Source: Hedera helix (Eukaryota; Streptophyta; Magnoliopsida; Apiales; Araliaceae). From it: a stretch of DNA of 64,000 nucleotides. The position numbers were made by a program, and so were the translations under genes. Below, piece by piece: positions 23,711 through 34,831 of the stretch (positions are counted from its first letter, which is position 1; every line of letters starts with the position of its first letter). Location: contig OX359266.1 in assembly GCA_947179155.2 (NCBI GenBank), forward strand, positions 21,106,598 through 21,170,597, in the 5' to 3' direction. The notes below the pieces were generated by a model. The model was given only the letters and a program-made list of their open reading frames with translations. It was not told the DNA's origin and searched no databases.

Positions 23711-25860
23711 AGAAACTATATTAATAGATCAAAAATATGAATTCATTAATTTTGAAGTTTTCAAAATTACTTTTTTCCAATTATAATTCAATTATCTTCT
23801 ACCTCTCTTTTTGCTTGAAGGATCTCATCTTTCAGTTTCTCTCAAACGATTATAGTCTTTCATTTATTCTGCTTCTCTTTTTCTCAATTCATAGATTTCT
23901 TCAATTGTATCCATAGGGCCTAGATTAAGCGTGTTGAATTGTTGTTATCCCAGAATATAGACACCTTGAGACATTCTGTTAACGAACATTAGATCATCAC
24001 TTGGTTATCTCATTCCAGTATCAATAATTGGTTGCAATGACTCTCTTTGAGAAGATGACTGGCCTTCCAATGGTAAAGCTTGAGCAGTAGTTGGAGATGG
24101 ATGTCTTAAAAATTCGTTTCTTTCACCTTGCTCCCCCTGAGTGAAAGATCTTTGTCCTTAACTTCTTTTTCATCCCTGCTCCCCCTAAGTGGTAGATCTT
24201 ATCCTTTGAGTGCATTTCTTCTCTCTCTCTCTCTTTTTATCATTTAAGAGAAAGGCAACACCAGTGACAAGCTCATTCAGCTGTTGTTTAGTAGCTTCAA
24301 CATCTTGTCTGTTTTCCTATAATCTTTTCTCAGCGTTTATTTATTGCTGATGTACCATGGCCATAACATTTTTATGGTTGCTAGGACTGTGTCAGTTTGC
24401 AGTATTTGCTTTATGACCTCCAAGTTTAGCTCAATGTGAGAAGAACTCAACTGAAGAATTTTATCATTCAGAAGTTTGATGCTAACGTCATTTACTTTTT
24501 GATATTCCAAGATAGCGGTCTTCTATATATTGATCAAGTCCAATAAAAATTTATCCCTTTCATGAAGACTATCAGCCATATATCTAATTTTTTTTTATCA
24601 TGTGCTTGGCAAACTCTTTGCCCATTTATACTGGAACTTTTTTCGCAGCAGATGTGATTGTGTCTTGATTTCCCTTGATGTCTCTAGAATTTTCATCAAG
24701 ATCTTCAGAAATATCCACAGACATAAGAGCCATGAGATCAACCATTTGCCTATTTAAAGGTATCTTAAAAACTCGTTATAAGATTTGATTGAGAAGAGGT
24801 TCTGGAGTGGGAGTGCCAGAAGGAAGAGCAATAATCAAGGCATGCCATAAGTCAAAATACTTATTGTTAGAGGGTGTATCTCTTTGAGTGAGAGGTGATG
24901 TTTCTAATAGAGTAGATTGTACTTTGGTACTATGTAAAGATTTTACAGGAGATGGGGGATTGAGTGGTGAATGAACAGGAGTTGAGATAAAATTTAAAAC
25001 ATTTATTGATGAAGAAGAGTTTGAATGTGGTTGAGTAGGTGTGTGTGTATAGGAGAGCTAGTGTTTTTAGCATTAATCGCAGGGTTTTGGAACTTTACGA
25101 TTGGAGAGTTATTATTCATAGTGTCTTTCGAGTAGTTATTTACAGCATCCATAGAGTGTTGGGACTTTACGAATTGAGAAGGTGATGAAGTTTCATGGTC
25201 AGAAGAATGCTGAGATTCTTCAACTGGCGAACTTGAAGTAGATGATTATTCAGTAATCTTAGAAGATGCGTCAAACCAATTACTATAAGACAAAAATGAA
25301 TTAAAGGATAAAATAATAGATGGAGGAATGCAGGTTACCTTATTATAAGAACCTGATAAGAATTTATCATCTGAAATTGTCTTTCTGGCATATTTGAAGG
25401 ATGGAGGGTAATTATGAGATATTAGCTTTATATTTGGATTGTCATTGAACGTCTGTGAGATGAAACTTAGATCATCGTGAAGTAGTGCTTGAAACAGGGG
25501 TATCACAGCAAGCAAGAAATATAATTGGTCACCCTGTTCATTATAAACAAGAGTGTGACTGTTCGTAGTGTTCTCCCTTTGCTCTTGATGAGTCTCACTG
25601 AGAATTTCCACTTCAAGTTACTCATCATAAGTCTCATCAACGAGCTCTATGCTTTGTCCTTGAGCTTCAGCTTCCTGAGATATTAAAGAGATTAAATTTA
25701 TTTTTTCTAGTTGTTCCCCCTCAATTTGTGCATTGATGTGCTAAAAAATAAATGGACTCTGCTCCACCATAATATCAGTAACAATAGACTCAATAATCCT
25801 TTTCTGGACTACTTAATGAATAGGTGAGTTTGGAGTTACCATTGGTGAAAACTCAGGTCA
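23711..25860 (-). pseudogene. Decayed env-like region of a Sirevirus-like element
   Basis: The minus strand gives broken frames: 25611-25246 (121 codons, MEILSETHQEQRENTTN, no recognised domain), then around 24580-24370 a helical stretch beginning ADSLHERDKF, and near 24190-24130 two purine-rich AGGGGGAGC blocks. The helical part resembles the SIKLHQRDQ coiled coil of the ORF at 32321-34831, and both lie close to a 3' LTR. I infer a decayed relative of that env-like ORF. A CT microsatellite lies near 24218-24235. Confidence 0.5.
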
Positions 25861-26509
25861 TATATAACATGTACACACTTTTAAAACCATAAAACATCGC
25901 ACGAGGCGATATTTGTCTATAAAAATCCATTTCGAGTCGAAACGATTGATTTCGATCGTTCGACTCGCCATTTCGTTCAAACTTCCGTTCGTTGATTACC
26001 AAATCAACCTAAACACTTGTAATAGAATAAAACTAAGCCGTTTGACTTCATTTCACTTTTAATTCCTCAAAATTGCCAACAATCACCTTTAGGTTGGATT
26101 TTCGTTAACTTTCACAAACTTTTTCATTTCCAAAATCCATACTATTCTTGGCCCCTTTTGTAAAACTTGATTATAACACATCCTTTAACACATATAGCAC
26201 ATATATGACTTGTATGGGCCTTCAAAATGTTTAAAACTTTTTATTTAAATTCATTTTTCCAAATGATTCAATTTAGGCGTCGACGAACATTTTAAAACGT
26301 TTAAACTTCTCAATTGTCACCATAAACGCCAAACAACTCCTAAATCAACTCAAACACATGTATTTACATACAACTTAGCTATTTGGTCTCATTTGATCTC
26401 CAATTACACATAATGGCTAAAATTCACACGGGTGGTATTTTTGCCAACTTTATAATTTCCAACCTTAACTTAACTTAAATCCTTGGACTCCATACACAAC
26501 ATAGGCTAT
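25861..26509 (-). repeat. Gypsy LTR-like remnant, AT-rich
   Basis: No ORF. The style (TTCACAAACTTT, cataaacg, TTTCCAAAATCC words) resembles the middle of the minus-strand gypsy LTRs at 53248 and 57262. It contains a strong hairpin at 25933-25967. It may be one LTR with 28417-29058 and 40566-41961, split by two insertions. The left boundary is unclear. Confidence 0.4.
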
Positions 26510-28395
26510 TGATGACTGAATTTTATACCTATGTATTTAATACCTTTTAACTTTATTACGTTGTGAATTCTTTAGCATTTTGGTTGTTTTATATGTTTCT
26601 ATATTATTATTGTAAAATATGATTTAATATTATTATTATGTGTGTTATTTGTATTTTAGGTTATTTATATTATTTATATATATTTTAATTATTCTAATTT
26701 AATTTTTGTAGGAAATTCATGCTGGAAGGGCATTTTGGTAAATCTGCACAGAGACCATCGTCGAGGCGCTCCCTTGTTACCGCCGCGGCAGTAGTACAAA
26801 TTCAGAATAAAGCAGCAGGCTTCACCGCCACGGTGCTCAATACCACCGCCGCGGCACCCAAAGTTTCTGCAACTGAAAGTTAACACTATCGCCACGGCAT
26901 TCCCTTACTACCACTGCGGCGGTGCACTGTTCCTACGCGCAGATTCAGCTTTTTAAGTTATTTTTCATGCCCTAATTTCATATCCTCTCATTTTCCTTTT
27001 GATTTGGGGCGAGAGAGTGGCGATTCTAAGGAGAGAGAAGAGAAGGGAATGTGGTTTCCTTCATGGGGAACTACCTAAGCTTTGATTCTTGAACCTTAGA
27101 TCCCTAATTTTTTGAATATTAACAATGAAGAAGATGAAGAGCAAGCAAAGAGCTATCAATGGAGTTTTGGTTGGATAGAGGAGGAAGTTTGGAACTTAGA
27201 TGACAACTAGTTTTCTTACCTTATCTCTTATTCGTCTTTGTATTTCATTGTATTGGTTTTATTGTGCATTATGTAATGAATATTAGCTATGGTTCTTACA
27301 TTGGAATCTAAGTATTGTTTAGAATCCAAATGGTTGTTTGGGTTGATTTTCTCTCTCTTGATTGACACCATCTGAATTGGCTTAACATATTTTGTTCTTC
27401 ATATGTATTGATTGTTTGGCTTAATGATTAGTTTGGATTCCTATATGAAATTAACGAATGGATTATAGATTGACCTTAATGTGACAACATGTGTTCGTGC
27501 TATTCTACATTGTTGGGATGCATGATTTGCGTATTGAATAGGAATATACCTGTATGCCATGTGCAACTAATAGAGAACTTGTGCTTCAAACCCTTTCTTG
27601 TCTTGGGTTGTTCCTGCCTGAGCTTGGTCGAATGGGATAGGTTTGGGTTAGGATTTGCTTGTATTGCTATCAGAAGAGGCATATAAGTACTATTGTGTTC
27701 TTGGTTGACCATTCGTGGGCTACGACTATATGAATGGGTTGTCATGTTTGTGCTTATTGTTAATTGTTTAGCTTTGCAATCACTTGGGTAACTTGTATGA
27801 AATCGGAAGATGGATTATGAGTTTGGGCCTGAGTATGTTAACACGTGTTAGGTTGTTTGGTCTTAGGATTGAATTCCTAATTTATGCGTAGGATAGACAT
27901 ATACGTATGTGCCGCGTGTAGCCGTGTGAGAATTTGTGCGTAAGGTTGTCTTATCTGAACTATGTCGAATGGGATAGGTTTGGGTAGGATATGCTTGTAT
28001 TGCTATCAATAGAGGCGTATAAGTACTATCGTATTCTCAGTTGACAATTCGTCGTGACCGTATGCTTAAGAAGAGAGTTAGGAGATGATAACGACGTATT
28101 GGGGAAAATTACAGACTTAGATTCACCTATCTTTAAATGCTTTTTAGTTTAATAGTTAATTTGCATTATGTCAATTTACATTTCACTTCTTCATTCAATT
28201 AAACGTTCAAACTAAGATTGGCTCAATGGATTCGATATTCGGAACTCATTAGAACTAATTCCTTGTGGGATCGACTTTTACTTTCACTTTATTACTTGTT
28301 GATCGTGTATGCTTGCACGTTATTCATTCAAACGAATTTGAGATCGAAATCTAACAAATAAATAAGATATAAATAAAGAGTTTCGATTTCGACCA
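26510..28395 (+). repeat. Tat/Ogre-like gypsy LTR
   Basis: Starts TGATGACTGAATTTTATACC and is followed by a tRNA-Arg-type PBS at 28404, the arrangement seen in Tat/Ogre/Athila elements. The end at 28395 (CGACCA) is tentative; CTAACA near 28356 is an alternative. It has a GC-rich block with five CCGCxGCGG-like units (26770-26935) and a tandem duplication of about 337 bp (27480-28060). No internal coding region follows, so the rest of the element is deleted. Short frames here are not genes. Confidence 0.68.
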
Positions 28396-28403
28396 ATAAG
28401 TTT

Positions 28404-28416
28404 TTGGCGCCGTTGT
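28404..28416 (+). other. Primer binding site (tRNA-Arg type)
   Basis: TTGGCGCCGTTGT matches the PBS typical of Tat/Ogre/Athila gypsy elements, unlike every other PBS in this window. Only about ten more bases look element-derived. Confidence 0.7.
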
Positions 28417-29058
28417 ATAACAACTTTGTAAGTCCATATCGCTTCTATATGGACATTCGAATGCACTTTACAGATTGCAATTTGGTTTAATTGCAAAGCA
28501 TAACCTAATATTGTAATTTTTTTACAAAAATCATGCTTTTAAACCATTTATGACCCTTTGATGCTATCTAGAATAAAAATACATAGGATTTCTTCATGTT
28601 CAACCTTCTCATCTACGTTTTCATCAAAACTAACAACATATAACACATGATCATCCTTTGAATCATGGTTTCTAGCTTGTAAACATGCATGAATAATTCA
28701 CCACATTTGTTCTACATCTTCAACACTTAGGGTTTCACATGAAACACACTTTTGATATGTAATCTCACATAACCAACACATATATACTAAGATTCATACA
28801 TGGCTTCACATATTCTTGAATTTAAATACATAAATGCTAAACTTTCAAGGTTAGAACTTTTTATACCATCTTTGAGCTTTCTTCTTTCTAGCTATAATGC
28901 TTGCTAGTCTTGTAATATTCACTTTGATAGCTTATGATCCTTCTTTTGATCACCTTGGGATTTCTTGAGCTTCCCTTGAAACCCTAGTTTTCTTCTCTCT
29001 TAGCTAACTTTAGTGGAAACTTCGAAATAAAATGAACTTAGCTTTGTTTGATACATGG
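28417..29058 (-). repeat. Gypsy LTR-like remnant between two insertions
   Basis: Non-coding, AT-rich. The part at 28860-29010 (ttgagctttcttctttctagc, accctagttttcttctc) resembles the R/U5 side of plant gypsy LTRs read on the minus strand and compares in style with 56040-56220. It is interrupted at 29059 by the Sirevirus-like element and seems to continue at 40566. Confidence 0.4.
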
Positions 29059-32000
29059 TGTTACTTCCCGTGGACACAATAATGATCTAGAAGGGGGGGG
29101 GGGGAGGTTGAATAGATCCTTTTAAAATTTTTGTCTTTTTATTATGAAAGCATATTAGTTTTGATTTAATAAAATCAATTCAAGTACAACAGAATATACT
29201 TTTAAGAACCCCTTCAAGATGTATGCATTATCTCAATTCAGTGTTTTAATCTACAGTATGGGTAATAGCAGATATAGTAGTTATTGAGCATAATGTAAAA
29301 GACGTAAAATAAATGACACAAGAGTTTTAAGTGGCTTGGAGACTGAACAACTCCTACTCCACTCTTCTACTTCGACAAGTAGAAAATCCACAAATTTAGT
29401 CACTAAGATAAGGACACTTTGCCCTCCACAAGTCCAGCGGACATGAGTTGTTTTTAGCCCACCAGACAAGGATCCTTTGACCCTCCTCAAGTCCAGTAGA
29501 CATGAGTTATTTTTAGCCACTCAGGCAAGGACCCGTTAACCCTCCTCAAGTCCAGCAGACATGAGTTGTTTTTAGCCACTCAGGCAAGGATCCTTTAACC
29601 CTCCTCAAGTCCAGCAGACATGAGTTGTATGTTTGTTGGGTTATGCTGCTAAGATGAACATTGATTTCCTTCATCTTTAAATGCTTAGCAGCTGCTTGTG
29701 ATCAACCTCTGGATGCTGTTGCTTTTTTCGTTGAAGTTCTTCTCCTTTTAATATTCAGCAGCGACCCATGATCACCTTTGATGTACTGCTGGGTTCTTTA
29801 AATAGGCTTTGTGCTCAGCAGTCCCTTCGACCACTCTCAGTATGTTCTTCATTATTTCAGCTCAGAGTGTTATTGATTGATCACAGAGTTGTTCTTCTAG
29901 ATTTGCCTTCAGCTCATTATGACTCTTGATCTTGGCTTCCTCGGTCGTTCGACTCTTAGCTCATATGCCAGCATTTCAGCATTCTTTCTTATATTTTTGG
30001 TGAAGCTTTTTTCTTAACCGTTAGGTTGTATTTTCTTCTTGCTTGTTTTTCTTCACCCTCTTTTCTTTCTTTTCAGATTTGCTCTTTTGTAGATTTTGAA
30101 TAATCTTCCTGTTACAAATATTTTCGTTTGAACCTGTTTTGTTGCAGACTTTTTTATGAATATTTTATTCATTTAGTCAGAGTATTTAATGCTCTGCTGA
30201 CTCTGACTTGAGTTTCCATCTTTTTCTCTAGGAAGGGACATTTCAGTCTTGGGTTCTTACTAACCATTATAGAGGAGAGAGGTCTTTTAAAGAATATGAC
30301 TATTTGGACACAGTCTCCTATTTTATTAAGCTTGATGCGTGATACTTGAAGTCTTTGCCTTGACACTCAGCACGCATAAGTCAGTAAACTGACATTTCTG
30401 ACTTCTACTTTAATAGAGGCTTTTAGATGGGTTGATGTAGATGTTTCTGAAGTAATCAGCCGCTCATCTTGGGATTACTAACTTAAGTGCTTTGATGTCT
30501 TCAATCTTTGTTGGCACTTAAGTACTCTGTGATCGATTCAGTTGTAGCCTTTTACTTTTGATCGTAGAGTGATCTACTGGCTCTACTATGTAGCTCTAGA
30601 ATCTTGCTTGACGTAGACTACTCTAGAGATCGTAGAGTGGTTTGACTGTACTATCTCTACAATCTTATCTGAGCCTTGCTATCCTGAAGATGTGTTTCTC
30701 ATGCTCTGTGATCTTCATTGAGCTTTATGCTTTTAGAGCATAGGTTTATGATATGGTTAAGCTTTTGCATATGCTTTCTTATAGTAAAGGAATGCTTTGT
30801 GAACTTCAGGTGCTAGATCTACTTGGCTTATATGTCATAGAGGACTGCCCTATGATCATCAGGTGCCAGCTCTTCTATCATAGAGGATTGCTCTACGAAC
30901 TTCAGGTGCTAGCTCTGCTTGGCTTATATGTCACAGAGGACTTCTCTATGATCTTCAGGTGCTAGCTCTTCTATCGTAGATTATTGCTCTATGAAATTCA
31001 ATTGCTTTCACTGCTGCATATTTAAAGGTTGTTTATGTCTGGTAGCATTTGACCATCTTCGGCTCAACTCTACGATTGTTTAAACGTTGTATTTCTTCGC
31101 TTGCTTTGCCACTCTATGACTTTGCTTATGATGTAAGTCATAGAGTAATCATAGAGTGAAGGTTTAAACTACTCTGCGATCTCTGTTAGGATTGGATGCT
31201 TTAGATGTATTCAGAGATATTCGTTCATTTTGTTTGACAGCCTTCTTGATAGTCTTCATGAGGATTTCTGACTTGATTCTAAATGCTTATGTTGAGGTTG
31301 CTCTTTGAATCCGCTTGGTTCGTAGACTATCTTATGGAAATCGTATAGTGACTGACTATACTAACTTTACGAACTCGATAGTTAGCTTTATGATGCCGAG
31401 ATAACTCTATGAACTGCCGAGAGGACTTTTTGATATGTCGAGCCTTATTCTGTGTATGACTGGCAGATTCTACGAACTTCCTGGAAGACTCAACGATCTT
31501 CCTCTGAGTGTTTACATGAGACTTCTTTCTGAATGGCTCTTCACTTCCTCAATCAGTCTTGCTGATGAAGTTGGTGCTTGGATCTTCAGCTTGCTTTCAG
31601 ACCATTCAGAGAATTTATCCTGATAATCTTCAGATTGACTGCTCTATGATTCTTCCTTTATAAATGTAAGCGCATGAACGATTATGTTGATGACTTATAG
31701 ACACTACGATCCTGAGTGTAGTCTACGATCCTTGCTTTAATTTTCTTGCCAGATTTCTTGTTCTTTGATGCTGTTCTTTTTGATCGATCAGGCCTATCTA
31801 TTTACAGCTTAAGATCAACCTAACAAGTTTGATCTTTCTTTTCATAGTCGTTATACATTGTGATCTTTTAAAAGACTTTACAAAGCTACTCATTCATATT
31901 GGATCAACCTAACAATCTTGATCTTTTTCAATCTAAGTCCTTTGAACATAATGTCTAACATCTATTAAGGACTTTATAGCTTTCATCAATGCAGACATAT

Positions 32001-32086
32001 TTGCATATTGATTCATTTATCTTTCAATTAAGTACATCATCAAATCTTATAAAAGAGAAATAACATTCACATGCTTATTCCAAACA
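29059..32086 (-). repeat. Sirevirus-like 3' LTR (left copy, 3,028 bp)
   Basis: Starts TGTTACTTCCCGTGG, with 12 G at 29093-29104. It has four tandem units of about 59 bp (29432-29620), two tandem units of about 96 bp (30801-30995), many CGTAGAG/CTCTACG words, and a minus-strand TATA candidate (TTTATAAAGG) at 31655-31664. It ends CCAAACA before the purine tract. Confidence 0.82.
31655..31664 (-). promoter_or_regulatory. TATA-like box of Sirevirus-like LTR
   Basis: Minus-strand TTTATAAAGG, conserved at 40141-40150 in the other LTR. Position about 420 bp into the sense LTR fits a U3 promoter, but other AT-rich candidates exist. Confidence 0.45.
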
Positions 32087-32104
32087 ATCTCCCCCTATTT
32101 GATG
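32087..32104 (-). other. Polypurine tract of Sirevirus-like element
   Basis: The minus strand reads AAATAGGGGGAGAT directly before the 3' LTR start TGTTTGG. Similar purine blocks (GGGGGAG) recur inside the ORF near 32396 and 32443 and again near 32560. Confidence 0.75.
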
Positions 32105-32320
32105 ATGACAAAAATACTAGATGGATATGCAAGAGATGAATGAGTCTTAAGATACACTGAGATGTTGTATTACTAGAACAGATAATATGAATGTCATTGA
32201 TGAATATTTAATTACAAATGACACAACATTCTAAATTCTGGATCTAGAACATACTGTTACAGTTTTGAGTTGTACCTTCTTTTGCAATTGTACGTCTTCT
32301 GGATTATCTGCATGCTATTG

Positions 32321-34831
32321 CTATTCATCTGTTTGTTCTGTTAGTTCTTGCTCCTCCTCAGCTGATGACTTTATGACTTTCTCTTCTTCTGGCTCCCCCT
32401 CAGTTCTTGCCTCCAAGGCTTCATCTTCTTGTTCTGACTCCCCCTTAGTTCTTGCCTCCAAGGCTTCATTTTCTTGTTCTCCTTTCTTCTTTTTCTTCTT
32501 CTTGCTCTTTTCTTTTAACTTCATTCGTCTCTGGTTGAGCCTCTTTCTCTTTTTCTCCCCCTTTTTGTCATCAATCATCTGGGAGAGTTGTTGTACATTT
32601 ACCATGAGCTGCTCAATTAGGTAGGATGAGTTTTCAACTTCAATCTTCATATCCTGTTGGCTGAGCTCTAGCGTCTGGGACAGAAATTGATTGAGATTAT
32701 CTATTTTCTCATAAAGAGATGCAATATATTCTTCATTGTTCTTCTGAAGTTCCAGGATTTCTTTATGTTGACTCTCTAATGACTTCTTATATATCTGATC
32801 TCGTTGATGCAGCTTGATAGACATGTCTATAAATGATGCTTGCATTTCCTTGTAGAATTCTTCTCCTCCAGAGATAGTCTTTGTTGCAGAAGTAGTCTTG
32901 TAGATGTTTTTAAGAGCAGTGACTATGTCGAAGAAATCGTTGTTCGATGAAGAAGGAATATCAGGGGGTATTTTAGTTGGGATATTTGGCAGAGACTGGT
33001 TTGCTGCAGTCGTAGAGTCAGGATGCTCTACGTCCATTGACTCTGCGAGCCTGGTTTTCTTCTGACCTTTATCTTGATTCTCTAACAGATAATATGGAAT
33101 AAATATGCTTTCTGCATGTCGGTAGACTTCGAAGTGTTGGAAATTTTTGATCAGCAAAGTTGAAATGATTGACCTCTTGGGAAGTTCTGAGAAATCATCT
33201 TTAGATTTGGAAAGTATGAGTAACACCAGTTGATGAAGCTTGTATCTCTAAGATGAATAACTTTTAACCAGGGCATCCATGGGTAGAACCTTTGTTAACT
33301 CCTGACCTTCATGGTCATATAGAACTGTAGTTCGATCTAGTTCTATGTCTTGCAAATTGCTATGTAGTTCTTCCATGGTTATTAAAGCTACTTTGATTTG
33401 TCCATTGCCATGATCTATCCATTTCTTTGGCAACACAGCACCTGGCTTTTCAATTGCTTCCAGTATAATCCTCCTTTGAATACTTGATGATGAGGTTGTT
33501 GGATTAGGATAATAATTGCTTTCTGACTCAGTATTTTCAGAGCTAGAGCCCTTTTGTGCCTCATCCTCATCTACTACTTTCATTCCTTTCCCATGGTCAA
33601 TCTCTTTTGCCTTAGGACCTGGTTCCTTCATAGTTCCTTCCTTTGAAGCTTTAACTGGCCCAGCAGTTGTTTCTTCTAACTGTTCTTCATTTCTCATTGT
33701 TGCAATAACATCATCTTCTGTTAAGTCATTAAAAGTTTCTTTAGTAGACATCTCTTCACTTCCTGATTTAGACTCTTCACTTCCTGATTTAGACTTACTT
33801 AGAGTCACATCTTCTTCAATAGACACATCCTTACTTTCATCACTAAGATCAATGATCTTAGGTGGAGCACTTCCTTCATTTTTATTTCCTAGGAATTTCA
33901 CCATTTGTCTAAGACGAGCACTTTGTCTTTTTGCTGGCTTGAACTTCTCAACTTTCAATTTCTTGTTGGATGATTTTGAAGGAACGAATCCCAAGGGTTG
34001 AGACTTATCAGATTGTGATGAATCATCTTCCCTTGTATATGCTTTCCTTTTTCCTTTGATTTCGTTGGAAACTTTCTTACTCTTGTTGTTTCTGTTAAAC
34101 ATCCTTAATCTCTTATTATCCATAGGATTCTTTTTCCAGTTGTCAAACAGTTTGGGAGACATAATCTTGTGGACATTTAAGGCTTCTCCCTCATCGACCC
34201 AAATCTTGTTTTGCAGTTTCCTCTTCAAGATGATGCTCAAGAATCTTCCATAGAATACCTTTGAGATTGACTTCCCTGGAGCCTTTATTCTCCCAACCTC
34301 CTTGACTAACTAGTCATATAGTATAGCACCAAAGTTTATCTTTTTTTTCATGACAATGGCAGTCATGAGTTTTAGTTGAAGATCACTTACATTGTCATGA
34401 GAGGTATCTTTGCATAAGATACATTTACCTACTACCTCTATCAGGAACTCAAACTTCTCTAGAAATTCCTTTTTCTTCATTCCTTTGAGATGAGGATTCT
34501 TTACATACCTCATCAACCTAATACCTTCAACTGTATCTATTTCTTCAAGAGATGATGAATCTTTAATCGTTATTCCCAGACATTTATTGATTTTAGTATC
34601 ATCTATCCTGAGTTTTTCTCCTCTAACTTTTGTAATCAACTCATCATCGTTTAGTACTACGTCCTGATAGAACTCTTTCACCAGATTTGAGTAGACCTTG
34701 GTGTTTGCCTCCAAACATTCTGAGAACCCCGCTTCCCGTACGCTTGTAAGAATATCCTTGAATTTCTTTTCTGAGAACTCAAACTTGTCGAAACCAAGTT
34801 GGATGCCTGAAACAACTTGACAATTTTCCAT
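32321..34831 (-). pseudogene. 836-codon env-like ORF, two amber stops
   Basis: One frame runs 837 codons from ATG 34831 to the stop at 32321, broken only by TAG at codon 174 (34310-34312) and codon 528 (33248-33250). Codons 1-210 (SNLVKEFYQDVV, ELITKVRGEKLRIDDTKINK) resemble the so-called putative plant transposon protein family (PF20167), from memory. Then come basic patches (KKLKVEKFKPAKRQSAR), acidic serine-rich stretches with a SKSGSEE duplication, a conserved-looking block (PKKWIDHGNGQIKVALITME) and a coiled coil (codons about 655-760). It ends in poly-lysine and a duplicated EDEALEART unit. No membrane segment is obvious. It lies where SIRE-type elements carry an env-like gene; function unknown. 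Confidence 0.75.

Noticed and set aside
26689..26895. 68-codon minus-strand frame over the CCGCGG units
   Set aside because: Translation of the GC-rich repeat units in an LTR; no domain.
29041..29062. PBS-like sequence (tttgatacatgg) beside the left Sirevirus-like LTR
   Set aside because: Only loosely similar to a tRNA-Met site; the good PBS is beside the right LTR and the purine tract is at the left LTR, so this is probably chance.
30753..30965. 70-codon frame in the Sirevirus-like LTR
   Set aside because: Translation of the 96-bp tandem repeat.
33516..34001. 161-codon plus-strand frame
   Set aside because: Antisense shadow of the serine/acid-rich part of the env-like ORF.
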